A stretch of DNA of 64,000 nt. Source: Uranotaenia lowii (taxonomy: Eukaryota > Arthropoda > Insecta > Diptera > Culicidae). Location of the stretch: contig NC_073692.1 in assembly GCF_029784155.1 (NCBI RefSeq), forward strand, positions 158,191,582 to 158,255,581. Reading direction: 5' to 3'. Both the position numbers and the translations under genes were made by a program. The notes under the pieces are model-generated. The model was not told where the DNA came from. It searched no databases and worked only from the letters and a program-made list of their open reading frames with translations. Shown here piece after piece: positions 12,092 through 20,800 of the stretch. The first letter of the stretch is position 1. Every line of letters begins with the position of its first letter.

Positions 12092-13588
12092 GTGCAGCAA
12101 AGCTCCAGCTCAGCGCTGCTCGTGGGTGGTGGTGAAGGTATATTAACTGCTCTCTTCTCTGGCCACCAACGACCGACTGTTCCTGTCCAAAGTCGTCCCG
12201 TTTATCGGTCAGGTGGTTCAGGGGGAGGCTTCCAATTGCCATTCAATGGCAAGTATTCGTCTGTTTTAAGATTTCCCTTCCGTCATGCATCTCAACTTTC
12301 CAGCCACGCATCGTATGCGTCGAATGTACTTAGTTTTGTCCGTGACGATGAATCAATACATGTTGATGGCAACTTACTGCTGCAGCCTACTGCCGACGAA
12401 AACCCGGCTACCGAGGGTGTTCCGGTAAATTGCAATTGGATTTCGGGACGCATCATTACTCATGTCAATTCGGAAGCTCTCTGCTCTGGCCACCAACGAC
12501 CGACTGTTCCTGTTACAAGTCGTCCCGTTGATCGGTCAGGTGGTTCAGGGGGAGGCTTCCAATTGCCAAGTTACGGCAAGTATTTGTCTGTTCCGAGCAC
12601 TTCACCCAGTGATGCATTTTTGCCTTCTAGCCTTGCATCGAACAGCACTCCGTCTACTCAACCCAAAGAGGCAGCTTGGTGCTATTACCAAAATGTTCGG
12701 GGCCTACGCACTAAAACTGAGGACTTCTATCTGGCAACTATCGATTGCAACTACGATGTCATCATTTTGACCGAAACTGGCTTGACTGATTCGATCAATA
12801 CTGCCCAACTATTCGGCAATAGGTACTCATTGTTTCGATGCGACCGCAGCTCGCGAAATAGTTTAAAAAAATGCTTTGGTGGAGTTTTGATTGCTGTTAA
12901 ACAACACCACGTGAGCAGCTTTGTCACCACTGATAGCGGATATGATTTAGAACAAGTCTGTGTTGCAGCGAACATCAACGGGAAAAAAATTATTTTCTGT
13001 GCCATATATGTGCCTCCTGACAAAAGTAATTGTATGCACATTTTGGAGTCCCATGTGGCCACCGTACGCGAGTTGTGCACCCGTGCTTCTGCTGAGGAAT
13101 CCGTCTTGGTATGTGGCGATTATAACCAACCTCGTTTGTTGTGGGAGGCGAGTGATGCAGGTGCGAAACTCTTGAATGTTACACCTATCAGTGCTTCCGC
13201 CGCCTCATTGATCGATGGAATGAATTCGCTCAATCTGAATCAATTCAACGTTATCAGCAATCATCTCGGACGGATACTGGATCTTGTTTTTGGTTCAAGT
13301 GAGGAACTAATTGTAACTAGAAATGCTCCCGATGTGCTCGTACCGATAGACATACATCACCCACCTATCGTCTTCGATTTACCTGTTGCTATGTCTACCA
13401 ATTACGGTTCTCGAAACACCTCCGAACCTAGGAATAGGCCTTTAAATTTCCGGAAAACGGACTTTTCGTTGCTCTTTCAATACTTGAACAGTGTTGACTG
13501 GGATGCAGTTTTCGGAGACTCATCAGTTGATGCTATGACAGATTCGTTCTGCAACTTGATCTGTACCTGGTTGAATTCGCACGTTTAA
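12092..13588 (+). CDS. Non-LTR retrotransposon endonuclease region (CR1/Jockey group), 5' part of pol
   Basis: This 498-codon frame is the N-terminal half of a non-LTR polyprotein. An apurinic/apyrimidinic-type endonuclease domain runs from about residue 195 to 430: YYQNVRGLRTK start, then IILTETGL with the catalytic Glu, FGGVLIAV, VCGDYNQPRLLW in place of GDFN, and IDIHHPPIVF with the terminal His. In such elements this domain nicks the target DNA before reverse transcription. The first ~190 residues are Ser/Gly/Pro-rich and contain an in-frame duplication: a block with GHQRPTVPV and GGSGGGFQLP occurs twice, 327 nt apart. The start at 12092 is simply the first Met, so the true start may be upstream. 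The frame breaks at 13588, and the RT part continues in another frame, so the element is dead as found. Clade is inferred from overall resemblance; CR1-like is favoured, Jockey-like possible. Confidence 0.8.
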   Translation: MQQSSSSALLVGGGEGILTALFSGHQRPTVPVQSRPVYRSGGSGGGFQLPFNGKYSSVLRFPFRHASQLSSHASYASNVLSFVRDDESIHVDGNLLLQPTADENPATEGVPVNCNWISGRIITHVNSEALCSGHQRPTVPVTSRPVDRSGGSGGGFQLPSYGKYLSVPSTSPSDAFLPSSLASNSTPSTQPKEAAWCYYQNVRGLRTKTEDFYLATIDCNYDVIILTETGLTDSINTAQLFGNRYSLFRCDRSSRNSLKKCFGGVLIAVKQHHVSSFVTTDSGYDLEQVCVAANINGKKIIFCAIYVPPDKSNCMHILESHVATVRELCTRASAEESVLVCGDYNQPRLLWEASDAGAKLLNVTPISASAASLIDGMNSLNLNQFNVISNHLGRILDLVFGSSEELIVTRNAPDVLVPIDIHHPPIVFDLPVAMSTNYGSRNTSEPRNRPLNFRKTDFSLLFQYLNSVDWDAVFGDSSVDAMTDSFCNLICTWLNSHV

Positions 13589-15229
13589 AGATTTAAAGCG
13601 CCTATGACACCCGCTTGGAGCACGCTCACCTTGCGGCAACTACGACGGGAAAAAAAATGCTTGTCTTCGCAGACTGAGAAAAAATCGAACAGAGGATTTT
13701 CAACAACAGTTCAAAGCAGCAAGCGGTGCTTACCGTAGACTAAACGCATCGTTGTATAAGCTCCACGTCCTACGCTTACAATCTAGTTTACGCAGTAACC
13801 CGCGAAGTTTTTGGACTTTCGTAAACGCAAAACGAAAAACGAGCTGTTTACCTACTTCCGTTTTCTACAATGATGCTGTCGGTAACTCCCCAGATACCTG
13901 TTGCAACTTATTTGCAGAGCATTTCAAGTCAGTTTTTCTGAACACCGTTTCATCCGAAAGAGAGTGCAGTGAAGCCATCAATCATGTACCTGTCGATGTT
14001 TTTGACTTGAATACTTTTGAAATTAATCAAGATCTTATTGAGCGCTCTGCGAAAAAGCTTAAAAGCTCATTTGCTCCTGGACCTGATGGGATTCCAGCTG
14101 TTATCTATCGTCGCTGCATCGAAGCTCTTTCCTTGCCTCTGGCTAAAATCTACAACAGATCATTCCAGCAAAGAAAATTTCCAGACAAATGGAAAAATTC
14201 GTTTATGTTTCCGGTGTACAAAAATGGCGATCGTCGAGACGTTAAGCAATATCGTGGTATTACCAGTTTGTCTTTTGACGCGATTGACCATAAGATTTTG
14301 CTCGCTAAGCTTGCCAAGCTTGGCATTCATGACAACATGATTGCTTGGATGAAATCCTTTCTTACCTAGCGCTGCATAAGGATCAAGTACGGCACTAGCA
14401 TTTCATATCCTTTTACCAATCGATCTGGCGTCCCTCAAGGGAGTATTTTGGGACCATTATTATTTGCGCTATTTTTTAACGATTTGATTACAAGCCTAGA
14501 AGACGGAACGAAAATTGGTTATGCTGATGACCTTAAAATATTTCTGCTAGTGGAATGTACTGCTGATTGCATTTGCCTCCAATCTCTGCTGAACCACTTT
14601 GGTGAATGGTGTAGAACGAACAAACTTACAGTCAGTGTTTCAAAATGCTCTGTGATTACTTTTCATCGGAATGAAACACCGATCCCTTATGACTATAGTA
14701 TCGGCAGCCAATTTTTGAAAAGGGTCTTTGAAGTGAATGATCTTGGCGTGATCCTCGATGCGCAGCTTACTTTCAACAGTCAACGCTCTTCAGTTATCAA
14801 TAAAGCGAATCGTCAGCTCGGCTTCATCACCAAAGTGTCACGTGAATTCAAAGATCCTTTGTGCTTGAAATCACTGTACTGCGCCCTCGTCAGATCTATA
14901 ACTGAGCATGCTGCTGTAGTTGTCAGCTTTTGGGTCTCGATACCCTCGAATATCGCCGAAAGACTCAACAGGCTTCTTTCGTTGTTAAGATTATAAATGG
15001 AGAAGTTCAATCGCCAAATCTCCTAAGGATGATAAACCTCAGTGCCCCATCGAGAACTCTGCGATATAATTCGTTGCTGTCACATCAAATCCATCGAACA
15101 TCGTATGGCTACAATGAACCACTCAGTGCAATGGTGCGTATGTTTCAGGATGCTGAGCACCTGCATCAGTTCGAAGAATCATCCAGCCGATTTATTCGTC
15201 GAATTCGTCAGTCCAAATTGTTTTACTAA
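13589..15229 (+). pseudogene. Non-LTR reverse transcriptase region, internally deleted
   Basis: This continues the element above after a frameshift. Recognisable pieces are KLKSSFAPGPDGIPAVIYRR (RT entry), KYRGITSL-equivalent YRGITSL, FDAIDHKILL (end of motif A), GVPQGSILGPLLF (motif B, 14429-14467), GYADDLKIF (motif C with the catalytic YADD, about 14518) and a C-terminal block with PSRTLRYNSLL. Between YRGITSL and FDAIDHKIL (about 14272) the stretch that in this family normally carries fingers/palm segments and the first motif-A Asp is missing, so the junction fuses two distant RT blocks. There is also a TAG at 14367-14369 and a frameshift near 14930-14990. The protein cannot be a working polymerase. 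Confidence 0.8.
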
Positions 15230-15286
15230 TTTGATTGTAACTAAACCTTTTCATTTAAACATTTATGTTCGATGAATTCAATTATA

Positions 15287-15291
15287 ATGAA

Positions 15292-15386
<95 letters not shown>

Positions 15387-15388
15387 AA
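15287..15388 (+). repeat. (AATA)n tract, 3' tail of the CR1-group element
   Basis: About 25 uninterrupted copies of a 4-bp AATA/ATAA unit directly follow the last coding block and its short 3' UTR. Several non-LTR clades end in short tandem repeats instead of poly(A), so this is probably the 3' terminus, later expanded as a microsatellite. Confidence 0.75.
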
Positions 15389-15729
15389 TGTTAATATTCA
15401 AAAAGGCTCAAGCAGTATTTACATGATGCAACAGTTATTTGAAAATAAAATTTCGAATCATAAAATCGTTTATCATTTAATCATGAAAATTATCAATAGC
15501 AGAATTTATAGCATTCCTTTAGCAGAACCGATTTACTTTTATTTTCATCCAACAATTTTCGATTAAAGGGAAACAAAATAGCTCTTTGGATAAGGTAACA
15601 AGAATAAGGAGCAAGCAACATCCGGTTTAGGGTTTTGGTTGTTTGTTCCAACCTTTAAGATACTTTCTATCATAATTAACGGTCAATGAAAAGTTTTTCG
15701 TTTTCGGAACATACGGATAGACCGAACTG

Positions 15730-15968
15730 CACAGTAAACGAAAATTACCGAGTTCGGTAATTTTTTTACCGAAATCCTAACATGTGTAAATCGGTAAACT
15801 GTTCGGTATTTTTTTCGGTAAAAAATAAACGTACATCGGTAAATAAAGAATCGATTTACCGATGTTCGTTTATTTTTTACCGAAAAAATTACCGAACAGT
15901 TTACCGATTTACACATGTTAGGATTTCGGTAAAAAAATTACCGAACTCGGTAATTTTCGTTTACTGTG
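15730..15968. mobile_element. 239-bp near-perfect palindromic MITE
   Basis: The left arm begins CACAGTAAACGAAAATTACC (15730) and the right arm ends with its exact reverse complement (to 15968). The arms are about 115 bp, nearly identical, and meet near 15850. The whole element can fold into one hairpin. The frames 15683-15916 (minus) and 15782-15988 (plus) are mirror images created by the palindrome and are not genes. Confidence 0.85.
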
Positions 15969-16154
15969 TGTATTGTAATTTTATTTAAAAAAAGTGTTTA
16001 GAATACAAATTAATTCATTCAATACATTCATATCATTGCTTTTTTCCGAAAACTCAATTTAAATATAATTAAATAAACTAAACCCAAGTACGGTTTTAAA
16101 TCTTTTGATCTTTCGTTTACGATTGGCTTGTGCACATACAAACACTTTTTTGCC

Positions 16155-16310
16155 ATCTGATTTTTTATCTCTAACACCTGGCATCCCTGGACCCCTTTTT
16201 TCGTAAACACTACAGCCAGCTGTCAAAACTTTTTTCAATATGGCGGAATGGCGATTTGGCATTTGAGATCACCATACTAGAGCCATCATGCTCGTGATGA
16301 CGCGCGTCAG
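16155..16310 (-). repeat. Inverted repeat partner of 11260-11430
   Basis: This block carries the reverse complement of the words described for 11260-11430, including CACCTGGCATCC and CTAGAGCCATCATG. It may be a second copy of a dispersed repeat or one arm of a foldback structure. Confidence 0.5.
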
Positions 16311-16624
16311 TGAAGCACAGTGCCAACCAAGACAGTTTTCTCACGCAGTGTCCGAAACTGCGCAAGGTAAGCTCAAGATCCTCCAGATAATCTCGCGGTC
16401 CTAACCGGACCCCACAGTGATAAACAACTTTTAATGGAGATTCTGTTTTATGGTATCCAAGTTGTTAATATAATTACAGAGTAGCCACGCATTTGTTCTG
16501 AATCTCTAAAGACTTACTCATTTGTAAATATTTTTATACGCCAATCTATGCTAATCTCAAGTGAAAACTATCATGGGCTCAAAGTTTTTGAATCGAGGAA
16601 GGTTAGATAGGTGACAGGTAGGGC

Positions 16625-17045
16625 CCAACATAACACTATTCACTGTGACAACAAACCTCAGCCCTACAAAGGCTACTATTTGTTGCTCACTTCACATGAC
16701 ACAATACTACTTACTGTGACAACAAAACTTGGCCCTATAAAGGCTTCTATTTGTTGCTCACCTCATATGACTTAATATTACTCACTGTGACAACAAAAAT
16801 CAGCCTTACAAAGGCTACTATTTGTTGCTCACTTCACGTGACACAATATTACTCACTGTGACAACAAAACTCAGCCCTAAAAAGGCTACTATTTGCTGCT
16901 CACTTCACATGACGCAATACTACTCACTGTGACAACAAAACTCGGCCCTACAAAGGCTACACTTCACATGACACAATACTACTCACTGTGACAACAAAAC
17001 TCAGCCCTACAAAGGCTACTATTTTGTTGCTCACTTCACACGATA
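16625..17045. repeat. 71-bp minisatellite, six copies
   Basis: The word ACTGTGACAACAAA recurs at 16642, 16713, 16784, 16855, 16926 and 16985: spacing is exactly 71 bp four times and then 59 bp, where one unit has lost the TATTTGTTGCTC segment. Each unit also holds CAGCCCTACAAAGGCTACTA and CTTCACATGACACAATACTA or close variants. It is non-coding and lies just upstream of the poly(A) end of the composite insertion. Confidence 0.9.
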
Positions 17046-17175
17046 CTATGCTTTTCATTTACCTAGCTTTCCCCCGCGGTGAAAAATTTTGGCCTCAAAA
17101 GGGCCGTGTGATTTCTCATAAAGCTGCCGCATGAAAAAAAAAAAGAAAAAAAAAAGATTTATCCATCCCATTTAA

Positions 17176-18474
17176 TTCTTTTGGCAAATCTTCATGCGTA
17201 GTAAACTGAAGCAGTATTTGTTGTAATTATTTTCATTTTTACTTTCGAGTTTTTTTTTTTTAATTTATTTCATGCCTCGTGTGATATATCTACATATCCT
17301 TTGCAAAGTATCCTTTTTATGACCTTTTGACTTTGATAATATTTAAGTCATTCTCAGAATAAAATGTTGAGCCCAAATATATTTCGAGCCATGTGAAACA
17401 CATTGATCACATATTTACAAGTGTCGTACCCAGTACATTATGATCTTAAATATTCAGTACCTACAACTTTATTTCCAGAGCTGTTAATGCCAGACCACAG
17501 AAATCCTTCCAGAGTCCTTCCTAGAATTTATCCTTATCGTCGTCAGTTCACCGACCACACTCCGTCAACACTCTGTCTTGTTCTCACAAACTTGTTCCGT
17601 CAAACTTCCATGTACTTCTTCGTTTCCTTAACCTTTTCCCTTTCTGTACCAAACAACAGCAGAAAAAAACATATTACGCGTGTTACATATATTAATATGG
17701 TCTTGAGCGTGTCAACCACAAACCAAATCTGGGCCTTGGAGGTTCCAGTCGTTTACTTCTGGCGGAAACATGTGCAAGATTCCGCACAATGGAATAAATG
17801 TGAGATGAATATTCAAAAGTAAGGAAAGTAGATCATAAGATTTAATGAAGTTGTTGAATACTTCTTCGCGAATAATAACTACTTTATTTATTGATATTCA
17901 TTCTTTTTTTTTCTTGTTTTAAAATATGAATAAGCTTATGACCATGAGCTAAGAATACCAACTTATCATTAGTCAAGCTACTAACCACTACTTTCTCCTA
18001 GAAAGAATTGGGTTTTAAGCTCAAAACCATAAACGTTCGTAAATTTACCTTGTAAATTTCAACAATCACTTCCATTCCATCCAAGTTAGAAGTTTTAACT
18101 CAGTCTCAATGTGTAAACGAGGTGAAAACACTCGACAACCTGTCATGGGAATGGGCCAACCGAATTCGGGAAAAACGTTTTCTGATTACTTACACGTCGT
18201 AAAACGTTAATGAAGAAGCGTGGACGTGTGGCTTGATGTGGTGAAGATCTTATCTGGCTGACGGTAAACATCCTGTGCCGAGGCGTAGGTTAAATCAATT
18301 TAACGGTGTATTATCTGGCGTTTGTCAAAAGTTCTATACCACTAACCGCTGGCAGCTGAGAGTTGTTTAATGAACCACCTCAGTAGAATTTAAGCATAAG
18401 TAACAGCATGCAAACTTCAAATCAATCTGTAGTAAAAATTCATTGAGAATCATAAAGAATAACTTTGTATCATT
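17176..18474. other. Intergenic, no gene supported
   Basis: The frame 17403-17822 (139 codons) has no recognisable domain and AT-driven composition. Nothing else was found on either strand. Confidence 0.45.
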
Positions 18475-20400
18475 TCGAATCATTTTAAATCATTATGAAT
18501 CATTTTCAATCATTTTGAATCATTTTGAATCATTTGAAACCAATTTGAATCATTTTGAATCATTTTGAATGATTTTGAATCATTTTGAATCATTTTGAAT
18601 CATTTTGAATCATTTTGAATCATTTTGAATCATTTTGAATCATTTTGAAAAATTTTGAATCATTTTGAATCATTTTGAACCATTTTGAATCATTTTGAAT
18701 CATTTTGAATCATTTTGAATCATTTTGAATCATTTTGAATAATTTTGAATCATTTTGAATCATTTTGAATCATTTTGAAACATTTTGAATCTTTTTAAAT
18801 CATTTTGAATCACTTTGAATCATTTTGACTCATTTTGAATCATTTTAAATCATTTTGAATCATTTTGAATCATTTTGAATCATTTTGAATCATTTTGAAT
18901 CATTTTGAATCATTTTGAATCATTTTGAATCATTTTGAATCATTTTGAATCATTTTGAATCATTTTGAATCATTTTGAATCATTTTGAATAATTTTGAAT
19001 CATTTTGAATCATTTTGAATCATTTTGAATCATTTTGAATCATTTTGAATCATTTTGAATCATTTTGAATAATTTTGAATCATTTTGAATCATTTTGAAA
19101 CATTTTGAAACATTTTGAATCATTTTGAATCATTTTGAATCATTTTGAATCATTTTGAATCATTTTGAATAATTTTGAATCATTTGGAATCAATTTAAAC
19201 CATTTTGAATCATTTTGAATAATTGAGAATTTTTAATAATTTCGGATCATTTCCAATCATTTCGAATAAATTTGAATTGTTTTGAATCATTTTGAATCAT
19301 TTTGAATCATTTGAATCAATTTGAATCATTTTGAATCATTTTGAATCATTTTGAATCATTTTGAATCATTTTGAATCATTTTGAATCATTTTGAATCATT
19401 TTGAATCATTTTGAATCATTTTGAATCATTTTGAATCATTTTGAATCATTTTGAATCATTTTGAATCATTTTGAATCATTTTGAATCATTTTGAATCATT
19501 TTGAATCATTTTGAATCATTTTGAATCATTTTGAATCATTTTGAATCATTTTGAATCATTTTGAATCATTTTGAATCATTTTGAATCATTTTGAATCATT
19601 TTGAATCATTTTGAATCATTTTGAATCATTTTGAATCATTTTGAATCATTTTGAATCATTTTGAATCATTTTGAATCATTTTGAATCATTTTGAATCATT
19701 TTGAATCATTTTGAATCATTTTGAATCATTTTGAATCATTTTGAAACATTTTGAATCTTTTTAAATCATTTTGAATCACTTTGAATCATTTTGACTCATT
19801 TTGAATCATTTTAAATCATTTTGAATCATTTTGAATCATTTTGAATCATTTTGAATCATTTTGAATCATTTTGAATCATTTTGAATCATTTTGAATCATT
19901 TTGAATCATTTTGAATCATTTTGAATCATTTTGAATCATTTTGAATCATTTTGAATCATTTTGAATCATTTTGAATCATTTTGAATCATTTTGAATCATT
20001 TTGAATCATTTTGAATCATTTTGAATCATTTTGAATCATTTTGAATCATTTTGAAACATTTTGAATCATTTTGAATCATTTTGAATCATTTTGAATCATT
20101 TTGAATAATTTTGAATCATTTGGAATCAATTTAAACCATTTTGAATCATTTTGAATAATTGAGAATTTTTAATAATTTCGGATCATTTCCAATCATTTCG
20201 AATAAATTTGAATTGTTTTGAATCATTTTGAATCATTTTGAATCATTTTGAATCATTTTGAATCATTTGAATCAATTTGAATCATTTTGAATCATTTTGA
20301 ATCATTTTGAATCATTTTGAATCATTTTAAATAATTGAGAATTTTTAATAATTTTGGCTCATTTCCAATCATTTCGAATAAATTTGAATTGTTTTGAAAC
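18475..20400. repeat. 10-bp tandem satellite (CATTTTGAAT)n, about 190 copies
   Basis: The unit CATTTTGAAT is repeated almost continuously, with scattered variants (AATTTTGAAT, CATTTTGAAA, CTTTTTAAAT). A distinctive variant run (CTTTTTAAAT, CACTTTGAAT, CATTTTGACT) occurs at 18791 and again at 19757. A second marker (CATTTGGAAT ... AATTGAGAATTTTTAATAAT) occurs at 19181 and 20117, with its distal half a third time at 20333. The array therefore contains a ~0.94-kb segmental duplication, with copy number differing by three units between the duplicates. Confidence 0.95.
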
Positions 20401-20800
20401 ATTTTGAATAATTCAGAAAAGTTTTGAATAATTTTAAATGGTTTTCTTCCTTTTTTTAATAGTTTTGAATAATTTTGAAGGACTTTTAGGAACAGTAAAG
20501 AACTTTGAAAAACTTATAATTTGAATAATATTTTACTAATTTTCAAGTTTTTAATTATATAATTTTTTTTAAAGGTGTATTTCTTATAACCTTTCATATT
20601 TTTTAAAATCTTTTAAATGATCAAAAACATTTTCTTAAATGTTTTAAATATTTTTTCTTTCGCATATTTTTGAACTCCATAATCTTTTGAATCTTTACAA
20701 TTATTTTAAGCATTTTATTCTTTTAAATCATTTCAATATTTTTAATTTTGTATCTTTTAAATCTTTTCAATCATTTTAATCGCTTTATTCTTTTCAATCT
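20401..20800. repeat. Degenerate transition zone between the two arrays
   Basis: The sequence consists of decayed TTTTAAATC/TTTTGAATA-like words intermediate between the 10-bp unit to the left and the 9-bp unit to the right. It suggests that one array grew out of the other or that both grew from a shared degenerate seed. Confidence 0.5.

Larger units (their letters stand above)
10862..17175 (+). mobile_element. Composite retro-insertion with 21-bp target duplication and poly(A)
   Basis: An identical 21-bp direct repeat (starting AGATTTATCC) occurs at 10862-10882 and 17155-17175. The right copy is immediately preceded by an A-rich tail (17133-17154). This is the signature of target-primed retrotransposition on the plus strand, giving an inserted length of about 6.27 kb (10883-17154). 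The 3' part before the tail (about 17050-17130) looks like a retroelement 3' UTR. The interior also holds a CR1/Jockey-group element with its own (AATA)n tail, a palindromic MITE and a minisatellite, so the structure is nested. Which protein-coding element owns the outer ends is not resolved. Confidence 0.65.

Noticed and set aside
17403..17822. 139-codon plus-strand frame
   Set aside because: No recognisable domain, AT-driven composition, no context.
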